Source: DATARH01 sp963847345
Lineage (GTDB): Bacteria > Pseudomonadota > Alphaproteobacteria > ATCC43930 > CGMCC-115725
Assembly (NCBI GenBank): GCA_963847345.1
Contig: CAWJZU010000020.1
Span: forward strand, 186,001 to 250,000
Reading direction: 5' to 3'
DNA: 64,000 nt
Shown: piece after piece, positions 34,516 to 44,354 of the stretch
Position numbering within the stretch: the first letter of the stretch is position 1
Layout of the letters: the number at the start of each line of letters is the position of its first letter
Translations under genes and position numbers: made by a program
The notes under the pieces: generated by a model
Databases searched by the model: none
What the model was told of the DNA's origin: nothing
What the model saw: the letters and a program-made list of their open reading frames with translations, nothing else

Positions 34516-37301
34516 ATGGCGGCCGAAGCACCTCGCGTTTTCATCAGCTACAGCCACGACAGCCCGGCGCACCGCGACCGGGTGCTGGCATTTGGCCGAT
34601 CGTCTGCGCGGTCACGGCGTCGATGCGTGGATCGACCAGTACATTCAATCGCCGCCCGAGGGTTGGTCGGAATGGTGCGAGGCGCAAATCCGCAAAGCGG
34701 ATTTCGTGCTGATCGATTTGTACCGAGACGTATCTGCGACGGGTTGAGCGCCGGGAGGAGCCGGGACGTCGGGCACGGCGTATTGTGGGAGGCGCGGCTG
34801 ATCCGGCAGGAGCTATCCGACGCCGGTTCCGCCAGCAGCAAGTTTGTGCCGGTCCTGTTCGCCGACGGTTCGCCCGACCACGTTCCTGACGGCCGTCAAA
34901 GGCGCGACCATCTACCGGGTCGAAATCGACGGAGGAGTACGAGCGAGCTTTACCGGCTGCTGACCGGGCAGCCCGACGACGCCGCCGGGACCGCTCGGGC
35001 AACGCCGCGTGCTGCCACCGCGGCCGCGGCAAGCGTTTGGCGATGCCGCTGCTGCTGCTTCATCCGTATCGGTGCCAAGCGGCGACGCCGGTCTCGGAGC
35101 CGCATCCGCGGGCGGCCGATCTGTTTGTCGGGCGGGACGAGGAGCTTGGAACGGCTTGAGGCGCTGCTGTTTCCAAGCGGCGGGATGCGGCGGCCGGTCG
35201 TCGTCTCCGGGATGGCCGGGGTCGGGAAGTCGTATCTCGTCGATCGGTTTTATTGGGACCACCAGGACAAATTTCCGGGCGGGTATTTGCGGCTGTCGCT
35301 TGATCCCGAAAAGCTGGTTTCGGCGGCCGAGCTGATCGCCCAACTGGCCGACCGCCTGAAGCTGCCGGCCGGCGACGCCGAGGCGCTGCGGAACCGGCTG
35401 CTGGCCGTGCCAAGCCTCGTTCATATCGAAAACGCCGATGAGGATCGGAGGCCGGCCGCGTCGTCGGCGAGTTGGCGGCGAGCCTGCCCGGATGCGCGGT
35501 CACGATCAGCGCGCGTTTTCGCGGGCTCGGCGCCAGCGCCGGATGGGGACAGGTCGAACTCAGGCCGTTCGACGAAGCAGGCGCGTTGGAACAGCTCGCG
35601 GAAGAACTCAAGGCCGAACTGCTGGCCAATGCGCTGGGGCAGCAAGACTGGCCCGAGCTTGTTGCCGCGCTCGGCTTCCTGCCGCTGGCGTTGCACCTCG
35701 CCGCCGGGCATCTGCGCGAGGGCGACAGCGCCGCCGCGTTTCTGCGCCGGCTGCGGCGCGCGAGGGCTGGCGCTGGAACATCCCGACCCGGCCGATCCGG
35801 TATGGCGACAGCGCAGCCGGGCGCTGATCTCCGACACGTTCGAGTTGTCGCTCGATGCGTTAACGCGGAGCGGCGGCGATCGGAGGGGGCGACGTGGCGG
35901 GAGGGGTTCGCGGCGCTCGGGCACGCGCCGGCCGCCGGTTTCGGCGACAGCCTCGGGGCCGCGATCGCCGGTCTCGACGCCGATGCGTTCGACGACATGG
36001 TTTCGCAGGCGAGGCGGTTGTCGCTGCTCGACCGGGTGGCGCGCGGCGCGGGCGCGGCGTATCGCCTGCATCCGCTGCTTGCCGAACTGGTCCGCGGCGG
36101 CGCCGACCGCGACACGGTTCTCGGCCGGATGACCGAGTGGTTTGTCGCGCGTCTGCCCGAGGGCGGCGACGACCAGGGGCGGCGGTGGAACGAATTGCAC
36201 GACGAGAGCGCGGCGCTGACCGAATGGCTCGGGCAGGTGCCGGAAGGCGAGCGGGTGCGGGTCGCGCGCGCCGGCAGCCGATACGCGATCTGCAACGGCC
36301 CGTATCATGCCTGGGTGCGCTTTTGCGAGGACACGCTGGCCGGCAGCCTCAGCGACGCCGACAGATCGGACGTTCTGTGGATGCTCGGCAATGTAGCGTT
36401 GCAAGGCGGGATCTGCCCGACCGCGCCTCGGCCGCCGCACATGAGAAGCACGCGTTCGACCGAGGACGCGGGGCGGACCGCGAGGCGGCGCTCGCTGCCG
36501 AGCTCATCGCTCGACATTCGCACGGCGGCGTGGGGCGATCTCGACGGCGCACTTCATATCCGCCGTGAAGAGGTATTGCCGGTCTTCGAGCGCCTCGGGG
36601 ACGCGCGCGAGGCGGCGGTGACGAAGGGGCCAGATCGCCGACATCTTGGAGATGCGGGGCGATCTCGACGGGGCGCTGCGCATCCGGCGCGAGGAGGAAT
36701 TGCCGGTCTACGAGCGGCTCGGCGACGCGCGCGGGGCGGCGGTGACCAGAGGCAGACAGATCTGCGCGAGCATCTTGCATGGATCGCGGGGCGATCTCGA
36801 CGAGCGCGCTGCGTGATCACGGCGTCGAGGAAGCAATTGCCGGCATCTACGAGGCGCGCTCGGCCGATGCGACGCTCGAGCGGCGGTGACCAAGGGGAAG
36901 ATCGCCGACATCTTGCAGACGCGGGGCGATCTCGACGGGGCGCTGCGGATCAGGCGCGAGGAGGAATTGCCGGTCTACGAGCGGCTCGGCGACGCGCGCG
37001 CGGCGGCGGTGACCAAGGGGCAGATCGCCGACATATTGCGGATGCGGGGCGATCTCGACGGGGCGCTGCGGATCAGGCGCGAGGAGGAATTGCCGGTCTA
37101 CGAGCGGCTCGGCGACGCGCGCTCGCTGCTGGTCGGCGCGCGAACTGGCGATTACGCTGCTGCAACGTGGGCGCGATGCCGATCGCGCCGAGGCGCGCGA
37201 GCCTGCTGCATCTGGCGCTGGCGGAGGCGCGGCGGCTGCAACTGCCGGAGGCGGGGCAGATCGAGGCGATCATCGCGCAGGCCGGGTTTGGGGAGGGGTG
37301 A
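34516..37301 (+). pseudogene. SEFIR/TIR-like - NB-ARC ATPase - TPR protein, broken by many frameshifts
   Basis: Read across frames, this is one protein of about 920 residues. The N-terminal SEFIR (TIR-like) domain reads RVFISYSHDSPAHRDRVL, LADRLRGHGVDAWIDQYIQS, PPEGWSEWCEAQIRKADFVL and GVLWEARLIRQELSDAG. An NB-ARC/STAND ATPase follows: LFVGRDEE, Walker A SGMAGVGKS near 35220, and a GLPL-type LGFLPLALHLAAGHL. About five TPR units of 41 residues come next, then ARRLQLPEAGQIEAIIAQAG. At least a dozen shifts occur, most cured by removing one base (for example the extra T at 34591). It may thus be an intact gene with sequencing insertions. Such proteins are candidate anti-phage sensors. Confidence 0.75.
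36537..37173 (+). repeat. Tandem TPR-coding repeats of 123 bases
   Basis: Units begin with GATCTCGACG at 36537, 36661, 36793, 36928 and 37051. The last two are almost identical over 123 bases (41 codons), encoding GDLDGALRIRREEELPVYER then LGDARAAAVTKGQIADILRM. Near identity implies recent duplication or repeat-number change, and such repeats can also be misassembled. Confidence 0.8.
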
Positions 37302-37325
37302 GCCGGCCGCCCCTCACCCCGGATT

Positions 37326-37417
37326 GTAGGATGGGCTGAGCCCGGCGCGAGCCGGGGGAAGCCCATGCCGTATGGCGGCACGACAGCATGGGCTTCGCTC
37401 CGCTCAGCCCATCCTAC
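37326..37417. repeat. Large inverted repeat (REP/BIME-like)
   Basis: The 16-base arms GTAGGATGGGCTGAGC (37326-37341) and GCTCAGCCCATCCTAC (37402-37417) enclose a second pair, GAAGCCCATGC and GCATGGGCTTC. It lies just after the SEFIR-TPR gene and before the convergent SDHAF4-like gene, and could also end transcription. Confidence 0.8.
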
Positions 37418-37496
37418 GAGATTGTTGTATGGCGCCGCTGCCCTTCACCCCGACTCTCTCCCCCGGTGGGGGAGACGGAGCCGTCTGAACGCGCGG

Positions 37497-37682
37497 TCAG
37501 AAATCGGTGCAGCGGCCGCCTACTTCCCAGTCGCCGTAGCGGGTCGGTTCGGGGCCTTTCGGGCCGCCGATCTCCTTGGCCATTTCCGTCCGCGCCGGCG
37601 GAGCGGGTGACGGAGCCGGCGGCTTCTCGCCGGGGTCCTCGGGTGGCGGGAATAGGGGATGCCTGTTCGCTGTCTTGCTCAT
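37497..37682 (-). CDS. DUF1674 protein, succinate dehydrogenase assembly factor 4-like
   Basis: 61 residues. The C-terminal signature EIGGPKGPEPTRYGDWEVGG then RCTDF is that of DUF1674/SDHAF4, the small factor that binds flavinated SdhA and shields it during complex II assembly in mitochondria. The N-terminal half is Pro-rich and disordered. ATG 37682 (MSKTANRHPL) is chosen because the frame upstream is not conserved. It is divergent from rsmB, a common arrangement in Rhizobiales. Confidence 0.85.
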   Translation of the reverse strand: MSKTANRHPLFPPPEDPGEKPPAPSPAPPARTEMAKEIGGPKGPEPTRYGDWEVGGRCTDF

Positions 37683-37821
37683 AATCCCTATATGGCCGGG
37701 GAGCGCGACCGGCTCAACCTCGCCGCCGGTTCGTGGAATGCTGGCCCGGCGCACGAATTTCAGGAACGAGGCCGGGGGTCGGGCGTTTGCGCGGGAGGTT
37801 CTTCTTGCGAGAGCAGCGAAC

Positions 37822-39205
37822 ATGATGGTTTCGGCAGAACCTTACGACAGAACCTTCGCCTCCTCCGGCAGTCCGCTGGATCCCCCGTTGGCAAGTGCGA
37901 CGCGCAACGCCGCAGGGTCGAGCGCGCGGCAGGTCGCTCTCGACCTGATTGGCGCGGTGCTGCGCCGCAAGCGACCGCTCGACGACGCGATCGAGGATCA
38001 CCCGATGATGGGCGAACTGTCGGTCCGCGACCGCGCCTTCGCCCGGCTGCTTGTCGCGACGGTGCTGCGCCGGCTCGGGCAGATCGACACGCTGATCGGC
38101 GAGTGCCTCAACACCCCGCTGGCGCCGCGCGCCGCGATCATCCACGACGTGCTGCGGCTCGGCATCGCGCAATTGCTGTTCCTGCGCACGCCGCCGCACG
38201 CGGCCGTCGCGACCAGCGTCGATCTGGCGCATTCGCGCGGTTTTCTGTCCCATAAGGGCCTGGTCAACGCGGTGCTGCGGCGGCTCAGCGTCGAAGGGCA
38301 GGAGCGCGTCGAGGCACAGGACGCCGCCCGCCTCAATACGCCCGAATGGCTGTGGCAATCCTGGGCCGCCGCCTATGGCGAGGAGCGCGCGCGCGCGATC
38401 GCCATCGCCCATCTGAAAGAGGCGCCGCTCGACGTGACGCTGCGCGGCGCCGAGGATGGCGATGTGTGGTGCGAAAGGCTGCAGGCGATCAAGCTGCCGA
38501 ACGGCTCGCTGCGGCGCGCCGGAGGCGGGTCGGTCATGGCGTTGCCGGGCTATGCCGAAGGGGCCTGGTGGATCCAGGACGCGGCCGCCGCGTTGCCGGT
38601 GCGGATGTTCGGGCCGCTGCAGGGTCTCGATGTCGTCGATCTGTGCGCCGCGCCGGGGGGCAAGACCGCGCAGCTCGCCAGCCTCGGCGCGCGGGTGACG
38701 GCGATCGACCGCTCGACCCGCCGCCTCGATCGCCTCGTCATGAATCTCAACCGGCTCGGCCTGCCGGTGACGGCGATCCCCGCCGATGCGCTGACGTGGC
38801 GCCCGCCGCAACCGGTCGACGCGGTGCTGCTCGATGCGCCGTGCACCGCAACCGGCGCGATCCGGCGCCACCCCGACGTGCCGCACCTGAAGCAGCCGGA
38901 CGATGTCGCCCGGCTATCGGTCGTGCAGGACAATCTGCTGCGCGCCGCAATCGAGATGCTGCGGCCGGGCGGTGTCCTCGTCTACTGCACCTGCTCGCTC
39001 GAACCGGAGGAGGGGCGGGTGCGGGTCGAGGCGCTTCTGGGGTCGGGCGCGGCCGATGACGCGGCGGCCTGTCGCGCCGGACGAGATCGGTGTTGCCGAG
39101 TGGATCACCGAGAGCGGCGACATGCGGACGCTGCCGTGCCACCTGCCCGAATATGACGGGATCGACGGGTTCTACGCCGCGCGGCTGGTGAAGCTCGAAG
39201 GATAG
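37822..39205 (+). CDS. rsmB: 16S rRNA (cytosine967-C5)-methyltransferase RsmB (one frameshift)
   Basis: RsmB methylates C967 of 16S rRNA. The NusB-like N-terminal domain covers about 30-165 (ARQVALDLIGAVLRRKRPLD, GLVNAVLRRL). The methyltransferase domain has the SAM motif VVDLCAAPGGKTAQLA, DAPCTATGAIRRHPD with one catalytic cysteine and VYCTCSLEPEEG with the other. An extra G near 39065 shifts the frame; without it the protein continues PVAPDEIGVAEWITESGD and ends FYAARLVKLEG at 39205 (460 residues). ATG 37822 is preferred; ATG 37738 is possible. The heparinase-like gene downstream is a common neighbour. Confidence 0.9.
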
Positions 39206-39411
39206 AGGCGGCCGGATAGACGCGCCCCTCGGCCAGCGGAGGCGATTCACCGCTTCGGCGGAATGACGGAAGAGGGCGCCGCTGAAATTGTGAGAAGCCG
39301 GCCGGATATGGGGCTGGCTTGCCGGGCGGCGGTTTCCTTGTTACCAAGCGGGATGGTTGCAGCCGCCGGACAGCCCGCAAGCCGCGCTCGCCTATCGCGA
39401 AATCCGGCTGA

Positions 39412-41340
39412 TTGCGCGCGATCGGTCCGGGGCCGATGAAACCCGGCCCGGTTCGGCACAGGCGCGGGCCGCCGTCCGCGGATCGGACGGGGAGGTTGCG
39501 CGACGCGGTCGCGAGCTGGCGCAGCGATGCCTGGCGGGCGCTGGCGGCCGCGCCGTTTTATCGCCAGACGCTTATCGGACCGGCGCCGAGCCAATTGCGG
39601 CTGAAGCTCAACGAGCGGTGGCCGGGCGATTCGCGGCGCGGCGACGCAATCCTGGCCGGCAACATCGAATTCGCCGGCGAACTGCTGCACCGGCCGACGC
39701 CGGCCTGGTTTCCGCCTGACGCCAATCCCGAGTGGCTGGCGCAGTGGCACGGGTTCGGCTGGCTCGACGATTTGATCGCGGTCGGCGCCGCGGCGCGCGA
39801 CCCGGCCCGCGTGCTGGTGCAGAGCTGGCTGTCGGACGGCGCCTCCTGGCACCCGGTGACGTGGCGCCCCGATGTCGCGGCGACGCGCGTCCTCGCCTGG
39901 ATCGTGCATTTCGAGGAACTCGCTGGGCGCGAAGCCGACCGCGCGCTGCGGCGCGCGATGCTCGCGAGCATCGCCGCTCAGGTCCGGCACCTGGCGCGCG
40001 TCGCCGGCTCGGAGCCGATGGGCGTGGCTCGGCTGCGGGCGCTAAAGGGGCTGATCGGCGGATCGGTCGCCTTGGGCGGGCCGGAACAGCGCGTGATACG
40101 GGCGCTGCGCGGCCTCGAGCGCGAGTTGGCGATGCAGGTCCTGCCCGATGGCGGGCATCTGTCGCGCAGCCCGTCGGTGCAGCTCCGGGTGTTACGCGAC
40201 CTGATCGACATCCGCGCGGTGTTGCGCGCCGCCAAGCTCGACGTTCCGGCGGCGCTGCAGGAGGCGATCGACAGGATGGCGCCGATGCTGCGGTTTTTCC
40301 GCCACGGCGACCGCCGCCTCGCGCTGTTCAACAATTCGATCGAGGAGGACCCGGACCTCGTCGATCTCGTCCTGACCCGGTCGGAAAGCCGAGGTCATGC
40401 GCCGCCGCAGGCGCCGCATTCCGGCTTCCAGCGCCTCGCCGCCGGGAAAACGCTTGCGATCGTCGATACCGGAAAGCAGCCGCCGTCCGGCTTTGACGGT
40501 GCAGCGCATGCCGGTACGCTGTCGTTCGAGCTGAGCCACGGGCGCGACCGGGTAATCGTCAATTGCGGCGGGTATCGCGGGTCGAAACCGGCCTGGCGGC
40601 GGCTCTCGCGCGCCACCGCGGCGCATTCGGTGCTGGTCGTCGACGACACGAACGCGGTCGAGGTTCTGGCCGACGGCTCGCTCGGACGCGGCCCGGGCGC
40701 GGTGAGCTGCGAGCGCGCCGAGGAGGACGGGCACCAGTGGATCGCGGCGGCGCATAATGGCTATCGCCGCCGCCACGGTGTCACCTACGCGCGCGAACTG
40801 TATCTCGCGGCAGACGGCGACGACATGCGCGGCGAGGACCGGCTGACCGGGCGCTCCGGTATCGCCTTCGCGCTGCGCTTTCACCTGCACCCTTCGGTGA
40901 CGCCCGCGCTCGCGGCGGACGGCAACAGCGCCGTGCTGCGGCTGCCGGGCGGCGCGGCGTGGCGGCTGCGCGCGCTCGGCGCCGAGATGAGCCTGGCCGA
41001 AAGCGTTTATCTCGGTTCGGGCGAAGTGCGGCCGACCCAGCAGATCGTGTTGGCCGGAACGACCGGCCGCGACGGCGCGACGGTGCGTTGGGCGATCAAG
41101 CGCGAGCCGGTGGTGCCGGCGGCGAAAGCGGCGGCGGTGCGGGAGGCCGCGGGGGTTGCCTCCGAACCGAAGCCCGCCATCGCGGAACCCAAGATCGTCG
41201 CCCCGGCCAAACCCGCCTCCGAAGCGAAAATCGACAGCGCCGCATCGGATGCTGAGGCCGGCCCGAGGGACAGTGACGCAAAAGCGTCGGAACCGGAAGA
41301 AAAGCAAAAACCGTCTGAGGGCACCGACGACGGAATGTAG
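39412..41340 (+). CDS. Heparinase II/III family protein
   Basis: 642 residues. An alpha/alpha-toroid N-terminal part shows WLAQWHGFGWLDDLIAVGAA, SWHPVTWRPDVAATRVLAW and SRSPSVQLRVLRDL. The beta-sandwich heparinase domain starts near 345, with VDTGKQPPSGFDGAAHAGTL, SFELSHGRDRVIVNCGGYRG and SRATAAHSVLVVDDTNAVEV. The tail after about 565 is Ala/Lys/Glu-rich and disordered. Members beside rsmB are widespread in Rhizobiales; the substrate, perhaps an acidic envelope polysaccharide, is unknown. I see no clear signal peptide. The start at 39412 is uncertain; ATG 39436 is an alternative. Confidence 0.85.
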   Translation: MRAIGPGPMKPGPVRHRRGPPSADRTGRLRDAVASWRSDAWRALAAAPFYRQTLIGPAPSQLRLKLNERWPGDSRRGDAILAGNIEFAGELLHRPTPAWFPPDANPEWLAQWHGFGWLDDLIAVGAAARDPARVLVQSWLSDGASWHPVTWRPDVAATRVLAWIVHFEELAGREADRALRRAMLASIAAQVRHLARVAGSEPMGVARLRALKGLIGGSVALGGPEQRVIRALRGLERELAMQVLPDGGHLSRSPSVQLRVLRDLIDIRAVLRAAKLDVPAALQEAIDRMAPMLRFFRHGDRRLALFNNSIEEDPDLVDLVLTRSESRGHAPPQAPHSGFQRLAAGKTLAIVDTGKQPPSGFDGAAHAGTLSFELSHGRDRVIVNCGGYRGSKPAWRRLSRATAAHSVLVVDDTNAVEVLADGSLGRGPGAVSCERAEEDGHQWIAAAHNGYRRRHGVTYARELYLAADGDDMRGEDRLTGRSGIAFALRFHLHPSVTPALAADGNSAVLRLPGGAAWRLRALGAEMSLAESVYLGSGEVRPTQQIVLAGTTGRDGATVRWAIKREPVVPAAKAAAVREAAGVASEPKPAIAEPKIVAPAKPASEAKIDSAASDAEAGPRDSDAKASEPEEKQKPSEGTDDGM

Positions 41341-41408
41341 GCCGGTTTCGGTCGGGCCGGCTCGTTTTGCCGCCTAGAGCTTGATCGCTTTAGGCCTGAC
41401 CACCCATT

Positions 41409-41484
41409 CGTCGCCCCGCGAAAGCGGGGACCAGGAGCGTCAGACGTTGCCTGCCCTGGGTTCCCGCTTTCGCGGGAACGACGA
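41409..41484. repeat. Paired REP-type hairpins
   Basis: CCCCGC-GAAA-GCGGGG (41414-41429) and TTCCCGC-TTTC-GCGGGAA (41461-41478) lie head to head. They occupy the 226-base gap after the heparinase-like gene, which has no other visible content. Confidence 0.8.
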
Positions 41485-41566
41485 TCCAATTTGAAGCGAC
41501 AACACTCCAGCCTCAGAGCGTGGACGCTTACGGTAACGCCGAGTTCGGATGGCCTGCGGCAAGCGA

Positions 41567-41857
41567 TTACCGTGTGCGGTTGTATTCGTAATCCTCGCGC
41601 TCGCCGGCGCCGAGCCGCAAGCCTTCGGGCAGAGGCGGGCGGGCGGCGTTGCGTTTGGCGTGCGCGTCGAGCGCCGCCTGGTCGCTCCACAATTCGAGCA
41701 AAGCCAGCTTGTCGGGGTTGAGCGCGCTCCGGAAAATCTCGAACTGCTCGCAGCCGGGCTCCTGCATGCATTCCTCGCAGCGCGCCTTCATCGCCTGCGC
41801 CAGTTCGGCTCCCTTGCCGGGCGCGGCGGTGATCGTAACGACGAGTCGGACGGCCAT
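41567..41857 (-). CDS. Antibiotic biosynthesis monooxygenase (ABM) domain protein
   Basis: 96 residues with the dimeric ferredoxin-like ABM fold. The pattern is MAVRLVVTITAAPGKGAELA at the start, CMQEPGCEQFEIFRSALNPD in the middle, then LALLELWSDQAALDAHAK. These are typical of YgiN-like quinol monooxygenases, which need no cofactor. Short tail LRLGAGEREDYEYNRTR. It stands alone, divergent from the patatin-like gene, so the substrate cannot be inferred. Confidence 0.85.
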   Translation of the reverse strand: MAVRLVVTITAAPGKGAELAQAMKARCEECMQEPGCEQFEIFRSALNPDKLALLELWSDQAALDAHAKRNAARPPLPEGLRLGAGEREDYEYNRTR

Positions 41858-41995
41858 GTGATTGCTCCGTTACTGCTGCCGGGCGCCGGCCGCACCGGCC
41901 AATCCCGGCATAGGTGTAGGCAGCCGCTTGGCGGTGGGTGGATTGCGTGCGCGGCGCCAAATTTATAGCATAGAGCTAAAGAAAAGGGGGGAAGC

Positions 41996-44288
41996 ATGCC
42001 GGATTACATCGGCCCGGAATACGTCGACCCGGTGGACAACGATGCGCTCGCCCGTGCGCGAGCAAGGGGCCCGAGCGGTTCGGCCGCAAGCGATTTGGGC
42101 CAAATCGATCCCAGATCGAAGAAGATTATGGCGGCGGAGCGCGCCTATATCGAGCAGCGCCGCGCTTATTATAGTTTCACCGCGCCACCGGAGCGTGGCC
42201 GAGCCGCGCTGGCCCTGTCGGGGGGCGGCATCCGCTCGGCGTCGTTTGCGCTCGGTGTGATGCAGCGACTCGCGAAAGACGATTACCTCCGCCTCTTCGA
42301 CTATCTCTCGACGGTGTCGGGCGGCGGCTATATCGGCTGCTCGATCACATGGCTGACCAGCGGCGCCTTCCGGGCCGCGTCCGGCCCGGACTTCGGATTA
42401 CGCCCCGGAGACGCGACATCGGAGCCGTTTCCCTACGGCAGCGACGATCCGCGCGACCCGGTCGGGCGCCATCCGCCCAATGACAGAGACAGGTTCCTCG
42501 CCTTCTTGCGTTCGCACGGGGAATACTTGGTCCCGGGCAACGGTATTACGCTCCTTTCCGGAATCGCGATCGCGTTGCGCGGCATCCTGCTGAACCTGCT
42601 CGTCTGGTTCCCCATAGCGGTAGCGATGATGGCCGTCGCGAAGTTGTACTGGGGCGATTTGGAGAGGTTCGGGTTTACGATCGCGCTGGTTCTTGCCGTG
42701 ATTTGCGGTTTGGTGTTCGCGCTCGCATCGATCGGTTATTCATTCTACACCGTCCGTAAAAGATCGCCGCAGGCCCGGCGCTACCAGTTACGGCGGTGGT
42801 TCGAGACATACGCGCGACACGTTGTGCTGCTGGGTGTTGCGTTCACGGTCATCGGCACCTTGCCGTGGGTCGCCGGTTTCCTGGAGGGATGGGTTGCAGC
42901 GACGGGAACCGCCGGCCTCCTCAGCGGCATAGCTGGCGGCGTCTGGGGCTTCTTCAAGTCGCGCGCGAACGATTCGAGCAGCAAGGGCGGGCTGTCGCTC
43001 GACGTTCTGGCGCCGATCTCGGGTGTGCTGTTCTGTTACGGTTTTCTATTGCTCGCGTTTTTCACCGCGGAATATTTGGACGATTGGGACTGGAAGGCTC
43101 AGCTCATCGCCGCCGGCGCCATGCTGCTGTTCTCTTTCTTGCTTGGCTGGTTCACGAATCTGAATTACCTGACACTGCATCGCTACTACCGCGACCGGCT
43201 GATGGAAGCGTTCATGCCCGATTTGGAGCATGTCAGGGAGAACACCGCCGGCCCGGCTTTCACAGCCGATCCGGTGCGGCTCGCGGAGATGTGCGACATC
43301 AACGAACCGCGCGGGCCGTATCACCTGATCAACTGCCATCTGATCCTGACCGGCACCACGGACAAGACCCGCAAGGCCCGCGGCGGCGACAGCTTTATCC
43401 TGTCGCCGCTCTATTGCGGCAGCAACGCGACGGGCTGGTGCCGTACCGAAGAATTCTACGACAACGAGATCACCCTGCCGACAGCGATGGCGATTTCCGG
43501 CGCGGCCGCGAACCCGAACGCGGGGAGGCGGCGGCACCGGATAACGCGAAATCCGATCGTCTCGATCGTCATGTCGCTGTTCAACGTTCGCCTCGGCTAT
43601 TGGGTGCCGAACCCGAATCCGGCGAAGACGCGCCAGAGTATAAAGCCGAATCACTTCAACCCCGGGGTTCTCGACCTGATCGATTACCAGCGCGATGAAT
43701 TCGAGCTCGATCCTGCGCTTGAGCGACGGCGGTCATTTCGACAATCTCGGCCTTTACGAGCTGATCCGGCGGCGGGTCGAATTCATTGTCTGCTGCGATG
43801 CCGGGGCCGATCCGGATTACGCTTTCAGCGATCTGACCACCGCCATCGTCCGCGCCGAACAGGATTTCGGGAGCGGTCATCAAGTTCGAGGAGCCGCCGC
43901 TGAAATCACTGATGCCGTCGGAAACTCTCGAGTTTCCGCGCCAGGCGGCGTTTTCCCACGCGCCCATGCCCGCGCCGAGATCACCTATGCGGATGGCAGC
44001 AGGGGCACGCTGATCTACCTGACGACCCTGATCATCAAGGAACTACGGTTGCGAATGCTCGGCTATCTTGGCGACAGGCCGGCCTTTCCCGACGAGACGA
44101 CCGCGGATCAATTCTTTGACGAGGGCCAGTTCGAGGCGTATCGCGAGCTTGGTTTCGTGATCGCCGACCGGATGCTCGCCGATCGGGGTAACCCCGCCTC
44201 CGCCCGCGAGCCTGAAGCCTGGGGGTTTGCCGAAGAATTCACCAAACGTCTGCAAGAAGCTCGAGCAATGGCACCGGCTGCGCAATAG
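41996..44288 (+). CDS. Patatin-like phospholipase with central membrane helices (three frameshifts)
   Basis: The catalytic parts are at the two ends. ALALSGGGIRSASFALGVMQ (oxyanion hole, about 75) and YLSTVSGGGYIGCSI with the nucleophile Ser lie in the N-terminal region, and LSDGGHFDNLGLYELI with the catalytic Asp lies at about 570. Between them are at least five hydrophobic segments (such as GILLNLLVWFPIAVAMMAVA), so it is a membrane-bound lipid acyl hydrolase. Extra bases near 43700 and 43875 and a missing one near 43965 break the frame. The correct reading between the last two is KFEEPPLKSLMPSETLEF. Corrected length is about 763 residues. ATG 41996 follows GGGGGAAG. Confidence 0.82.
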
Positions 44289-44354
44289 GCTTGCGACAAT
44301 GCGGCGGCTTGTCTCATACGGTGCGAACCCGGCGCTCCGTTCGTTTGGTCCGGC

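Noticed and set aside
36537..37173. Regular repeats resembling a CRISPR or satellite array
   Set aside because: Units are about 123 bases, lie in a coding region and translate as TPR motifs; there are no short repeats with unique spacers.
34105..37500. Integrative element inserted at tRNA-Asp
   Set aside because: There is no integrase and no second copy of the tRNA 3' end on the far side; the tRNA 3' end faces nuoA, away from the SEFIR gene.
39357..39719. Alternative N-terminal frame for the heparinase-like gene
   Set aside because: It does not resemble the family, and the frame from 39412 joins directly to the conserved toroid domain.
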